DNA of 64,000 bases from Helopsaltes ochotensis. Lineage: Eukaryota; Chordata; Aves; Passeriformes; Locustellidae. Below the pieces are notes generated by a model, which did no database searches, was not told the origin of the DNA, and worked only from the letters and a program-made list of their open reading frames with translations. Shown here one piece after another: positions 21,835 to 36,800 of this stretch. Where the stretch lies: contig VXBM01000887.1 in the NCBI GenBank assembly GCA_013400155.1, positions 1 to 64,000 of the forward strand, read 5' to 3'. The position numbers and the translations under genes were made by a program. Position 1 is the first letter of the stretch; every line of letters begins with the position of its first letter.

Positions 21835-24800
21835 GTAAGGCCTCCCCCCGACCCCGCTCCTTGATCCCTCCTCCTTTCCCCTCCCATCTCTCTGCCCTGC
21901 CTCCGCTCCCCCCACCTCTGTCGCAGGCTCTCCTCCTCAGAGGCTCGCCTGGTGCGGCGCCACCCTCCAGTCACGCCAAGCGCCCCTGTCAGTGTCGTGG
22001 TAGAGGGGCACAGCGTGGTGTGTCCCTGCACGTGGCGTGTCCCAGGACAGTCTCGATAGACCCCAAGTGCCTCGTGCACCCAATGCTAGGAAAACCTGCT
22101 GTCATGCCGACCTCTCACCTGGCCCTCGGAGCAGGTTACTCTGGGCCACAACCTCCTTCCCCATCACCTCCTCCACACCAGTTGTCATCTGCCACACCTT
22201 TGTTTCTTCCCTGCCCCATGGTCAGTCCTTGCCCCCCCTAGGCCGCCAACCCTACACTTTGTAATCCTCTCCTTGACAAGCCTTTCAGTTGTTTCCTCCC
22301 ACTCCTGTAACTCACAATGGGATTAGTGTGTGTCTTGTCTTGTCTTTCCCCTTGCTTACCCACATACCATCCAGGTCACTCTTCACTCGTTTTTTACGAC
22401 TCACCCATCCTAGAATCAGCCCATGCAGTTCTTCCTAGACATCTGGCCACTGGACGCTGCCTCTGGGTCTAGTAGCTGTGTCATTCCTGCTCCTCTCATC
22501 TTTCCATCTGCCTTACTTTCTAACCTTCTCTGGAGCCTTTTTCCGACTCTTCATGTCACAGCTCTGCTATTGAAAATGATCTTCGCTACTTCTTCTCCTT
22601 CAGCATGTCCACCTTCTTCGCTTGCTCGTTTCTGGTCTGGTTCTTTCAAGTGCAGCAGCCCCCAGCCTGTGAATTGCAGATAGCCTCGTGCCTGGAAAAC
22701 TCCAGTTTCATTACAGCTGTGAGAAGAAACGAAGCAAAAACTGGCTGCTGAAGTGGGACACTGTAATGCTAGCCCTGGAATGGTATTTACCTTTTGCTCT
22801 TGAGTCAGCCAAGACTGGGAACACGCTCCTCTCTTAACAGATTTCATCTTGTTTTTCTAGCTTCTTGTCATTCTTCTGTCCAGAATTTAATTGATTATTT
22901 TCTCCCTTCTCATCTTCACCTTCTGTTCTTTATATCAGGGTCCATCTCCCTGCTGCCATCCCCTCAGATACTGCAATTCTTTGCATTTGAAATAAACAGG
23001 GCCTTTCTGTGGGGAGGAAACAAGCTGAGCTCTTTGGTTAGATTGTTTTCTCTTTTAGGGATTCACTCCCAACGTATCCCAGTATACATTACATAGGGTT
23101 GTATGCCTGTGCATTATTTTGAGATTGCCTCTTGAAAACACACACCTTCTAAACTGTTGCTGTGTTCTGTTTTCCCGAGTGCTGTTTTCTCAGCAGTTTT
23201 TCCAAACAGACACCGGGAAATATGTTCTCATAAAACCAGAACAGTATCCACATGCACAGGCTTACACTGGTGTCTGATGCCTTTCCTAAGACTATGCAAA
23301 AGAACTTAACTTGGTACATTAAAGCCCCTGCCTTTTCTTTTGACTGAGAGGGCAGGAATTCCTTGAATTCTCAAAGCCATATATGGATACCAAAATGACA
23401 TCACCACAAATGTTTCCTCTTCTTATCTTAATTTAACTATTAATTCCCCCCTTGTGGCACACACTAAGTTTACATTGTATGGATAACACCGAATATAATT
23501 TTTTCTTACCATTTCAAATACTGTCAAGTAGCTGCCAAGTAGGAGTGTGAGAGGGAAATTGGAGTAATCCCTCCCTTTGAACTCTGCATTAAGTTTGAGC
23601 AGCCTAGTTTAGTGGGTTTGCCTTTAGTGTCTGTTGTTTATATCGTGTTTCATACTGGATTTGTAGTCCAGCTCCGAGCCCTTATTTCTCTCTTGGGGAG
23701 CTCTGAATGGGCTTTCTAGAGCTACAAACTGCTGTATCCAAAGGACTTTTTCCTGGCTGGTGGTGTCTGCAAAAGGAATGTCCCTTCCCCCACCCCTCCA
23801 CCCCCTCAACAGCATTTATAGTAGAGGAAGAAGCGGGAGGGAAATGCTTTATGTAATTTTTTAGAGTGACTGTGTGTGTATTCAGGTGGGCTCCACAGAG
23901 AAACTTGCCACGTTGTAAGATTCTGGGAGTAGCTGTTCCTGCGCTGCTGCTTGCTCCTCTGGAGGGAGCTTTCTCAGAGCCACTGTGTTCACTTAGGAGT
24001 GTGTTTCTACAAAACCTTTCTTTCTTTTTTTTTCCTAAGAGGTGAAAATTGAAACCAAGAGTGAATCATGGACCTAAGTAAAAATGAGACTCGTCAGCCT
24101 ACCAAAAAAGCAGGGTTACAGCTGCAGCACGAAGGAAACCAGGCTTTTGACGAAAGTGCAGCTGAGATTTCCCTTTGCATTTAACATGGTCTGGGCTGCC
24201 TGGAAGCACGTAGTTTTGGGACAGGCAGGAAGGGCAGCTGGCAGCGCTCCAGTGCTGGGACACTTCTGGCACTGCACAGCAGCAGTGGGGTGGGTTGAAG
24301 TCTTGCTTCTGTGCAGCTGTCTCTCAGGTTCCTTCCCTCAATGAAAAGACACCTTTTATGAGTGTGAGCAGAAGGGTGCCTGTGCACATGTGCCTGGGAT
24401 TCTTGCTCCTGGTGTCAAACATGCGCTGCCAGGAGCTACTTCACGTGTGAGGTGGAGCTCTGTATGGCCTGTACATCAACACACTAAATGGGCTCATGTG
24501 GATCTTGGCCTAGAGAAAAGGTTTTAATGTTTCACAAATACCCCAGACAATTGCTTTCTCTCTCACTCTTTCTAAATATGTGCATATATACTATATAATT
24601 TATGAAAATATGCATGTGTGTATATATATAAAAAATGTTAGAAATCATAAATGGCATGTACACCAAAGTACATACGTGTTTCATATATGCAATTGTAAAT
24701 GAGAAATGTACACTTCACAAATTATATCTCACAGGGATTAAAGTTAGTTTAAAAATGGGCACAGAAAATTGCTCTAGGGCACAATTTTTGACCAAGTCTC

Positions 24801-27800
24801 TGCAGTATGCTCTAGCTTTGTAATGCCACCAGGAAAATATATTATAGTAATAATGTCCACTGTGCTGCTAGGCAAATAAGTGACATAATCACATATAAAC
24901 AGTGATGACTCCTGACCAGTATCCGTAGGTTAGCATCAGTACTTGCTGTGAGATTAGTCCCTCCCAGGAACCCTGGTATAGACTTTTGCCTTGTCAGCTC
25001 TAAGAACAGGGGAGGGCAAGGGAAAAAAACAAATCTTTTCAATTTACAACCATCATCTATGCTATCTGCAAAAATAATAAACTTCTAAAGTTTAAAAAAA
25101 ATTGTTCATAGTGATGCAGCTAGGAGTAAAACTGAGAAGAATTATATCATTTTTACTGTACCATTGTATCTACTGAGACTGTGCTCTCAGTAGAAGTAAA
25201 TTTGTGAATATAGAGAATGCAGAAACATTCATTGACAAAAACTGGGAATTTTTGAACTGTTTTGGTATGTTTTTTTTTTTTTGTCTTTTCTCCAGTTAAT
25301 CTTTTTTAACACCTGCTTTTCCTTGTCCCTGTTTAGGCTAATAATCTTCCAAAAGCTATTGCAGCAGCTCACACATTCCTTCTGAAGCATCCGGATGATG
25401 AAATGATGCAAAGAAATATGGCCTACTATAAGAGCATACCTGATGCTGAGGAGCATATTAAAGACTTGGAGACAAAGCCTTATGAGGTATGCTTTTTATT
25501 CAGGAGAGTCTACTCTTTTGGAACTGTTCTATTATTCCTCTTATTGCATGGGATTCAGGGATCTCATTTGTTTATGTATTCTGAGTTCCTAATCTCTCTC
25601 TTTTTGTCATCTTTGTTCTGGTTTCTTGATGCATTCAGTAATTCTCACCTCTCCTGCACTTCATTGTTCCACAAATGAGTCACAGCAAATCAGACAGTGG
25701 CGTACCTGAAAGCTGCTACGTGCAGATCACTGCTGGAGCTAAGCAGGTGTGTAGTTACCCAAATTCATGAGTGCTGTAGTGGCACAGCTGAAAATAGCTT
25801 AGACATTTGGCTTTAAGATTCCATTGAAAACCTCTGTCATAGCCTGTGCTTTAGACTCACACCGTTACTTCTCTCCAGCAGGCTTTTCTTTTGATTGGAA
25901 ATGGAATGACAGACTCTTCTCTCTAGGAAGTACCTGTTGAAATCCATTAGTCTCCTGTATTTGTTGTCCTCACATCATCTGGAGAGCAGCTCATACAGTC
26001 ATCCAGAAATGTGGAGACATCATTTACTGTGTTAGAGTTTACACAACACTTCTCACGGGTCAGTTACTGCTGATTCATTCCTGCCAATTTTTCAGAATCT
26101 CTTTGTCAGGGCTGTGAGAGCGTACAATGGCGACAATTGGCGGACGTCCATCTCGGACATGGAACTGGCTCTTCCTGATTTCTTCAAAGCCTACGACGAC
26201 TGCATAGCAGCCTGTGAAGGCTCCCGAGAGATCACAGATTTTAAAGACTTCTATCTTTCCATTGCAGGTGAGTGGTTAGGAAGCATGAAGAAAGGATGCC
26301 CCCAACATGAATTTCAGTTTATTTGTAGGATTGGTTACTCAAGTCCTGTTCCTCAGTTTAGGCCAATAGGAGTTTATTGGATTCACAGAAAAGTGCTTGA
26401 ATTCTGCTTTACTTTTTTGTTCTCTTCGGTAACATAAATGAGGTCTATCAGGAAATCAGACAGAGATCTTACATTAGCATGGAAGTTCTGTGTCAGAGCA
26501 ACATAGATATGTAAATAACAGCTGCTCCGTCTGGGTAGCAGTAGTCATCCAGCCAAGTCTCTTAACCATCATTTCAGTATCAGTTTGGCCACCTTTGAGG
26601 CTCAATGGTTAGCCTGCCTTTGAAATCAGCTTTGTGGTTTGTGTAGGTCTGGTGGTCTGTATCTCCTTTCTCATAAATATGACAAGGTTCTGCTGGCTAT
26701 TTTTAATCTTTCCTGGTTTTACTAGTAGGTAACATCTGTATTTTGTGTGTGTAGCAAAAAAAAATCCATTGCTTTGCAGAGGAAAAGGTACATCAACTTT
26801 TTTGATTATTGTCAAAATGGCACACACGTATTTCCTATGCTCTTTGGCAGTGAAAGAAACAATTAATTTTTCCAGTGCTCTGACAGCTCAGTGTTGTTGA
26901 CAGTATTTTTGCAGAGAACACCTGCATGTTTTCTCAATAAACTTAGAAGTTCTCTTGCATTTTTTATGTTTTAAGTTGCTCTAAGGAAAAACATACCAAC
27001 TTTTTGTTCTAAAGCCATAATATGTCTTGGTGAGGGGAAGCTTTTGTGAAGTATGTTTATACATGAGGAGCTTTAGTTTTTCATGGTGTGCAGCTGGCAT
27101 CCACCAGTACAGCTCACATAGAATAGCTATTGCAGGCTATTCCTCAAGCTTTGACTTGCTTTTGGGCAAAACAGGCAAGATGGCCAATAGGGAGTGAAGC
27201 ACAAATCACAGGCAGTAAAGCAAGAAACAGGCTTTCTTCCTCAGTGAATCAGAGCTCTGACATCAGGACAATCTCCAGACCACTGTAAAGAGTAGTGTCT
27301 ATGCTCAGCTGTAATTAACACTTACTGTCACCCTTCCCGTTCCTCCTTGGAAGAGAAGGACAGTTACCAGCAGCAGTGATGGGAAGGAAAGGTAGGAATT
27401 CCTGCATGGTGTCACCATGGCCATGTTCGTGCATTTCAGGTATTTTGCTTTTGAGATAAGAGCATTCAAATTTATTTGCACTGCCTGGACTGAATTGTGC
27501 TCATATTCCAGGGAGAGATATTCTACCTCCAAGAGTCTGCAGGAAGCAGATGTAGCAATAAGTGTTACCCAGAAGTGTTTGGGTCTTGCACTAGGTATGT
27601 TTTTATCACTGAGCAGTGAGTTATATTAGGAAGCCAGCTGTCCTCATTGCACGGGATCACTTCACTGAGAGACTTGCATCTCTGACTTTAACTGCTGGCT
27701 GGAATTGAACACTACTATGTCTGGAGATTCCACTGCTCTTATAAAAGGTGGGTTTGGTAATTTCATTTGGCCGGTTATTTTTAGTTAGTTTCAGCAGTTA

Positions 27801-30800
27801 TTTTTAGTTAACTTGAGTGTTCATGTTAGGAGTTGTCAGGGATGAAAAGTGTTCATTGGTCTTGGTCAGAAATTTGCTGCACAAACTTAGATAACTTGCT
27901 TTCACCTGCCAAATGTGGCTAACAGGGAATCTAAGACTTTAAAATATTTCTTTTCCATGCTGTTGATGAGTGTGATATATCTGGAAAATGCTTGAAACTT
28001 TTTGCTGGAAGGTTTTTTGAAATGTATTTTCTTGAATATAAAATCACCTATAGTCCTATATTGCATTATATGTAGAAATTTTTAGATTGGGTAAGCTTGT
28101 GAACTTACATGTTCCTGACCCATAACACAGCCGTCTCTGGAGGTTTATTTTGCAATCAACTGTATCTGTCTGTGACACACTTGTACTCAGCAGCATGGGG
28201 ACCTTATTTGTGCAATAATGCAATGAAATTGTGAAGGCTTGCAAAATTTAGAAAAGGAAAGAAAGCAGTGTTAAGTTTACAGCTAGAGAATAATGCAGTA
28301 CCGTGCAATACTCTGTGAAACTCACCACCACATGCTGCCTGTAGGTGTCAGTGAAACCTAAGTGCTCAGTTCTCTGGAATTCCTGCTTTGATGCCTTAAA
28401 AGTCAGCCGCACAGATTTTTAAAGAAGGGCCTAGTACCAACACTTGATTCATACTTCAGATGGGCTTGCAAATTCTCAATACTTCCAAGCAGCAAGATCC
28501 AGATGCACAGGACCCAGGAGAGTATTATAAAGCCAAATTTTAGTGGGCGACTAATGGGAGGGATTATAACAATTCACGCTGTGCCGTCTATATCCTCTGT
28601 TGCTGTTTTCTTCCTTCCAGATCATTATATTGAAGTCCTTGCATGCAAAGTGCAGTGTGAGAGCAATCTGACACCCATTATAGGAGGCTTTGTCGTTGAA
28701 AAATTTGTGGCCACCATGTACCATTACTTGCAGTTTGCATATTATAAATGTAAGTAGTAATTTATTGTACTTAAATAACACTGATGTTGGATGATGTGGA
28801 ACAGATTCCATTCATAATATTTTCCCTCTAATTTTATGCTTTAGAAGGTAAGTAGTGGCCTCCAGAATCTGCATTTTAAACTGTTCTGGGACAGAAAATC
28901 TAAGTTGCCTGGTGTCTTTTGCTCCCTGTTATCACTGTAGTTAACAGACATGGGACAGAATTTCTTCCACAGACAAACTTACAGAGTATTTCATACTATT
29001 TGCTTTTTCCTAGTGGATTCTTATAATCCTGTTAGAATGGGGCTAAATGGGTTTTGAAGAAAGAGAGGACCACTGAACAGAAATTGTAGTGGTGCTCAGT
29101 GATGACATATTTGATAGGTAAATTAATCAACAGAAGTCTTGGTTTCTTGAGGAGTTGCTTCCACTGGAAAGAGCACATGTAGCCCTTAAAGCTGTTCCTG
29201 CAGGCTCCAATGTCAAAGGGGAGACACATCAGTCATGTATCATCAAGCCATTAATGACTCTTGCTTGTGGTGTTTGATGACACACTTTACACCTTGATTC
29301 TTCCCTCTTTATCAATCCTAGTACAGAGACATAGGGAGGGGTTTAATAGATTTTTGTTTGTTTTTTAAATAAATGCACCAGTGTGTATCACCAAGCTGTG
29401 TGATGATACTGGGGTACTTGGGAGGAACATTTGGTTAGGATTTTCATGGAAAACCATCAGAGGCTGATGATGAGTTGATTTTTGAATCATGGCCTTACAC
29501 AAAAATAGCATATTTCTGGGGAGCAATTTTTTTTCTCTATGCAGCTGGTGAGGAGGTAGAGTATGGGCTGTGTTTTCATTTGAGTTTTTCAGAGCTTAGA
29601 TAATAGTAGGAATTTGTTCATTTACCTTACCTGGATTTTTTTTTTGTGTGTGTTTATAAATTAGTGAATGACATGAAGAATGCAGCTTCTTGTGCTGCCA
29701 GTTACCTTCTGTTTGACGAGAAAGATGAAGTAATGAAACAGAACATGGTCTATTACCAGTACCACAAAGACAAATGGGGACTTAAAGAGGAGGATTTTCA
29801 GCCCAGATCGGTAGGTGAATTACCTAAAACACCTTCTAGACACATTCAAATATTTCTCTGAAACTCAGTGGCAAAATGTAGGATATCTGCTGGTTCTGGG
29901 ATTTAACACGTCCTGTTTCATTAAAATCATATAAAAAGTTGTACACAGAGGTGTGGTGTGTCTTGTAAACAGTGAATGTCATTATAACTTTTCCCTTTTT
30001 GTTGAAATATACTATGATAGCATATAATATATGATGAAAAGTAAACTCATGCCGGTACTTCTCTGACACTTAGGTATATTTATATCTTTATGAACCTCTA
30101 TAATTGAAGCAGCTGGCCCCTGAAATCTCTGATGATGAAATCTCTGAGTGACATTCAGGCTTTTGTGAATCATTATTTGCCAACACATAGTTGCCCACTT
30201 GCTTGTTATTTCAGGTTCTGTGGGCACTGGAATGTGTCTGAATATGGTAACTCCAGCTAAACTGACTTTCCACTTACTCCATTTAGAACACAGTTGGGTG
30301 GATGAGGATGGAAAAAGGCTCAGGACTGTGTTGCATCTAATTATCCAAATTAAAATTCTTGTTGCAAAGAAGACACCACTCTATCCAGCAACAATTGTCA
30401 TCTGGCTTTGGAAAACTATTTTAAAAATGGGTTTCCATGCTGTTCTTAAATTTCCATATCCAAGGAAATTTTACAGCCTGGACTGTGACATCAAATTGGA
30501 TTTTTCAATGTTTCTTGCTACCAGGATTTGAGTCACGCAGCTAAATTGTGACACTCAGTGACTGCTTAGGCATCAGTCATATGGGCCGTACAACTAGTTA
30601 GTCATTAGCAATACACGTTCCACAAATTAAATTTAGGGCCTTCTAGTCATGCCTCTTAGAGCACACACTTTATTGGCACAGTGGGAACCCAGGCCTGCCC
30701 TGCAGGGCCAACTGAGACAAAAGGCAGCAAAAATGCATTTGGTTCTTTCAGGCAGTAGCAGCAAGTCCAAGCTCACAGGGGAAGGGAACTGCTCCTTTGT

Positions 30801-33800
30801 CACTACTTTTGGAAACAGAATGGTGCTTTATAACCATTTTGGAGACAATGTTTGGTGGTGGTGGGAGTGAGGGGTAGCAGCAGTATGAAACTGCAAACCG
30901 CAGACAGATTTGGCATATGTGTGCAAAGGGGAAGAACAAGGGCCCTACACATGCACTCTGAATGTTTCATTGATAACTTCTGGAGCTGGGGACTACAGAT
31001 AATTTGATTCTAAAATACAAAATACTAAATGCACACAGCTGTATTTTCTTGTACTTTGATCTACGTAGCTGTAAACAGAAGTTGCCCGCTGTCCTAATCA
31101 CTTGCCTCGAAAACCATAATGCCTCTGGTTTATTTTCAAAAAGTGCTAATGGGGTGACAGCAACATTTGGCTCTGGCACTAACCTTTAGATGTTTTTGTG
31201 AAAGAGGGAGTCTCCTGTTTTCTTCCCCAGAAGGAGTTAAATAATCGAAGCAGATGACAGCTGGTACTCACAAATACGAGAGTATGTGAGTGAGCTACCC
31301 TGTGCTGTCCGATCATGCAGCTGGGGAGTGGGCAGGGACAGGTGAGTGACCCTGCAGAGTGTCCCTAGCCCAGGCTCAGGCTGGGGTGGTGAGTCATTAT
31401 CATGCAAAAGAGCTCAGTGTGTCTCTTTCCCAGAACTGCCTGCTGCCATACGCCAGCACAGGGAGACAGAGGCTTTCTCCTGTCCAAAGCCCACTGGAAT
31501 GCAGGCACAGGCTGCTGCTCAGCCCTGGCAGTTTCATTCCTTACTCTCTGACTTGCCAGTGCTTTGAAACCTGAGAAGGAGGAGAGTGCTTTGTTCTTGC
31601 AGTGAGGGGGCCTGTGCTTAGGAAGATCCACAGAAGAGTTGGGAATAGGCTGTTTTCTGTTTTGCTGTTTCCTTTCTCAAATACTGTGAACCCTGCCTGG
31701 GATCTACCTTTGCTAGGTCTGGGCCTGACTTCACTGGGATAGTTTCAGGAGGCATGTGATGAGGCTCCCCTGTCCTGCTACCCTAAAGTAACAGAAATTT
31801 TGGGGTTTTTGATAGGAGGCAGTTCGGTACCACAACATTACCACACTCCAGCTGGAAATGTATGAATTTGCAAAGGAGCATCTGATGGATGATGATGAGG
31901 TGAGTTTTCTAGAAATGAAATCATGGTCAAAAAAGCAGCAATCACGTTTAAAGTGAAGATCATACATAGCTGTAATTCCAGGATTTCACTAATATGGAAA
32001 AATCTTCTTGTAACCACGACCAATTTATAATGAATTTTTGTTTGATAAGTGGAATATAAGAATAAACCCAGAGAACATCATGTACCATTCAAAAGAAACA
32101 TGGACAGAATTAACACAAAGGTAAGTATATAATGCATTGAGCCCACAGACAAAAAAGGAAACCCAGTTTTCGAGTTGTTACACCAGGGGGCAGAGAAATG
32201 GTGTGTATATATATATATTTAAACCAAATGTTTTTCTGGTTTTGGTGCTTTGGGGGGGGCAGGGGTGTATATTTTTTTTTTTCTGAAATGTTGTTTAAAT
32301 TAGATTTAAAGATCATTATGATTTTGTCCAGAAGTAACCACCTAAATTGTGAGTTTTGTCCAAAGAAGTCTTGTTATCTGTTTTTTTTTTCTCCTCAGTG
32401 GCCTTTTGGTCATGCAGTCATGCTTTTTAAATGATTGGAATTCATGGTCAAATAACATATAATGACTACTATTTACACTGGAAAATATGTAAAAGAGCTT
32501 TTTTTATTTTGGTGCACGAAAAGTAGTTTAATTGTTGAAAGGGCATTTCCTTCCGCAACTGAAATTTAAGTATAATTCATGGGAGGTTTTGGATTGCCTT
32601 TTGCTTTGTTTTTGGGTCCTTTCATTTAGAGGTTTTAAAAAATCTTCAAGTGATGAAATGTTGCGAGCATTGACAAAGAAAGAGCTGTGCTCAGTTATGA
32701 CATGAGGCAAGGGTATCTGTAATGAGCACTGCTGAGGTCTTTTCTTGTTAGAAAAGATGAAGATGGTTTATGTTAAAAAATGGAAACACCTTTGGAATTT
32801 TGTTATCCACCGCTTAGGGAGTGAGAATATTTTACAGCAGAGAAGTAAAGTTTGTGCTGCCCTTAGTATTCTTGTGATCTGAAAACAGCCCTGTGTAAAA
32901 TTCCATTGCAAGGTTACCAGACTTCAGGAAGACTTTCCATTGTGATAAAACCCCCTGAAAGACAGTTTAATAAGCTTGCCTTGAAGTTAAGCTTAGACAA
33001 GGACTAGTGTGTATGGATTTTCATCAAGGTGTGAAATACTTGAGCACTTTTTATATTCCCTTTTTGGTTTGTGTTTTGTCCATGATGTTTTCTTATGTTA
33101 GGCATCAACTTCTACTTTTTTTCCTTCTTTCCTATCTGCTGCTTCAAAATACAGGGATGAGTAATTAAGGAGGGGATGAAGAAGTCCGTTTTGAGGGTTT
33201 TCCCCATATGTTATTTGAAGAAGGGGTTATAGAACAATCTTCAGCCTCCGCACAGCACTCTGTGTAGAATAAACAAGCATTCATTTGCTGGCATTCATTC
33301 CTGTAGCCCCTTTCACCCGGGCAATTACAAATGACCTTGCAATCTCCAGGAGGGTGGTGCAGTGTAAACCTCAGTTAAACTTTTGGGCTGACAAGGAAGT
33401 CACATTACACTGGATTATATGTTTGGATTAACTAACCAAAATTACTGGGCCTGCTTATGCCACAGATATCCCTACCTCACACTTGCTTTGTATTAGGAAA
33501 GTTACCATTTTTCTTCTCAAGGGGAAAACTGAATGGCTTCTGTGCCCTCCCTTGCTAGGGCCCAAAAACCTGTGAGGGATGGAGGCTGTCCATGCCTCTG
33601 GCTTGGCTCTGGCTTTTGGTAGTGAACTCATAAATCCCTGGCTACCAGAACTTGCCTTTAGCTGCAGGAGACTTCCAGGGAGTGCAGACAGAGCAGGAAT
33701 AGCACAAAGGTAAAAACCACTACCTTGCAGTTTTTGCTCTATGCGCAGGACCTGGTAGTATAAGAGGAATTTTTTATTTTGTTTAATATTTCTCCTGGCA

Positions 33801-36800
33801 CGGATAGAAAAGTTTGTTCCATAGGAATGTTGAAAACTGATGAAAGCCCCAGATAAGGCATTACAGTAAAAACTTTATTAAAAATTGTTAGGGATGGAGG
33901 CAAGCTCTCTTCTAAGTGCACTCTGTTTATTTAAACCATGTGCTTCTTGGGCCATAGGCCATACCTTCTGTGAGTTTCTGTGGCCTGTGTTTGCTGTTTG
34001 TGAAGTTGCTTGTGGATCAGTAAGATAGGCCACAAGATAATTTGCAGAAAAAAATTTCTTTTTTCCTTGGTGGAAGCAAAAGGATTGATATGACGAGAGG
34101 ATCCCTTCCTATGTGAATGTCATCATTTTCAAGTGGAGAATCTCATTTTATCCAGACTTCTCAGTGCTCCTGAATCCCAGATTGTCAATTCAAGCCCTGC
34201 ACTTTCCTCTTCCCCTGGGGAGCCCATTGGGGCACAGACCCCAACATCAGATCATCCATGTGTCTTTCTAAATCCCATTAGCAAAGTTAAAACATTTGGC
34301 TTCTTGAGGAATACATAGCAGTAATTGCAGAGGCTGGAACTGGCGGTAATGATTTTTGCATATGTTACTACAAGAAATACTGTCCTGCTGGTGTTACTCT
34401 ATTAATGTTTTTCCACAAGGAAATGAAAAACTCTTAATTCAAACATTTAACACAGTAGGGGTGACAGAATATTAGTGTCAGCTAGCTACAAATTACTTTT
34501 AAGAAAAAGTAATTATTCTTAAATAGCCTTGCAGTTTTCCACAGGGAAGTTAAAAGAGCATAACAGTGTTGTCATCTTAGTTGGCCATGGATAGACAAGG
34601 TTCTTGATTTCTGTTCAGATGTGTAATGCATCAAGGCTATCATGGAAACAGCCCTGGTACTGCACAGATTGAAGTGTCAAACTAAAATGCTGTTAAGAGC
34701 CAGACACTCAGCTAGTGTAGATGTATCTCCAGCACTACACTAATTGTATGAGACATGGTTTTGGCCCATAAAATCAGTGTTCTTATGGAATTTTTTTTGG
34801 TGAGGAGGATAGCTACTTAGCTGTTCTAAATTACATAAGAACCACAAGTATTTGGCGGGGATGAGCCTACAATGTGATTTTTCTTTTAGTACTTAATCAG
34901 TAGGTGGAAAAGCTGTTGGCAGCTTTGACCCACTTTTTTGACATCTTTCTTATTATTTGTATATAGTGTGTGTTCCATTTGTGTAGTGGCTGAAATTAAA
35001 ACGCTCTTTGTTTCATCACATCCATGTAATGCAAAGAAGAGGTACTGAACTAATGTGACTGGTGGAAAGAGAACATATGGAATAGCACCAAAACACAAGG
35101 GCCCCAGTGGAGTACTGATAGCAAATAGTAATCTGAATTCAGCCTATTTTTCTGTTTGGGAAATGCTAATAATGTGCTTCGAGCTTTATTAACTCACTCC
35201 TTGCATATGTTCAAATGATTTACACAAGTGTGCTTGTAACAGCAAGTTGTAAGTGCTGACCTGTAAACCCTGCCCTGCCTGTGACCTCAGACCAACACAG
35301 CTCCAACAGCGCTGCTGCCCTGAGAAGAGCTGGTGGCAGCTCTTCCAGAGAGAGTTGCCAGCTAATGGGCAGTGCTATGGTCCCTGTTCAACATACATTT
35401 TTTTTAAAGAAAAATGAAGATGACGGTGGTTTTTTTCCCCCATCATAATTTTCTAGTGGAGATTGTTCCCATATGGCTGGGTCTTTCTGCTTTCTCCTCT
35501 TGCTTCTGCACCCCCGGATGTGTGTCTTGGTCAAAGGTGTTCCTCCTCCCATTTAACCCACTTTGCATGGGAAGCTGCCAGCATGGTCGGGCTTAAATGC
35601 CAGGATGGCCCCAAGCTACAGGTACTGGCATTAGGAGGAACTTCTACTGCCCAGATTCTCTTAAGCTTCTGCATGCACCATAAAGCAGGCAAGAGAGCAT
35701 AATCAGAGCTCAGAAACAAGGCCTGGAAGGCTTCTGTTCTCAGTGCAATTGGAGCCATGTTGAAGTCCCTCTGAAACTGGGTTCACTCCTTTTTTATAGG
35801 CATTATGAGTATGCTAAAAGGCAAGCCTATTTACTGGTTTACTGTAAAATACTACTGTAATAACTGCAGTGTACTGTAATCTCCCATAATGGGAAAAGAA
35901 CAGTTAAAAGTTCAGAATATATCGTTAAAATGAAATGGAAAAATATTAGAGAAAGTAGTTAATATTTGTGTAAAAAACAACTAAGCTCTCTTAATATTGG
36001 AAAAAAAAAAGCCCTAAAAGCATGTGGCAGTTGGTCACACTGTGGGCTAAGTATCTGAAAAAGAAATAAGGGCCAAATAATTTTTTTTGCACAAAGAATT
36101 GAGGGATTTTCTTTTTTTTTTTCCCCAGCTAGAATGTGAGGAATGTCTAGCCTGGACTGTATAGCTCATGGAAGTTCTGGCAGGGCTTTGAGGTGGTTAC
36201 AGTGAACTCTCAGGTTTTAACTGAAAGTTAGATCAAGAAACCTCCTCTTAAGGTCAAAAGCTGAATAAACCTTTCAGGCTGAGCCACTCATTGACACATG
36301 CCTTACTGTTATCCTGAAATAATGTTTTCCCCCTCCAAAACATTGCTGGCCAGTGGGCTGTCTGCCGTGTATGTGCAGGCTCTGTCAGGGCCATGGAGCA
36401 AATATCCTCCAGAGTCAGCCATATCAAACCTTTGTCTTCACTCTTGCAAGGTGATTATTTGTTCTTGAACAAAATCTCCTGGTTTCATAACCTAATCCTT
36501 GTGACTACTCCCATTACTTATTAGGGCAATTGCAGGACAATAATTAATTATAGGGCAGCTAGCTCCTCACCTAGAGGCCACCCTTCTCACTGCCACAGCC
36601 TGATCACCTAGCATATGAGGGAATCAAATCTGCTACTCTCACTGTTGAACAAGTTTCCAGTCATTGAGGTCTTTGAACTTTAGCAAAATTTTGAATTTTT
36701 GCTCTGAAGGACAACCAAGGGACATTTTGTGAGATAAATATTTTCCTTCTAGGTCATAGATTAGGAAACAAAGATCCAGCCAATTCTTCATGCTCTGTGT

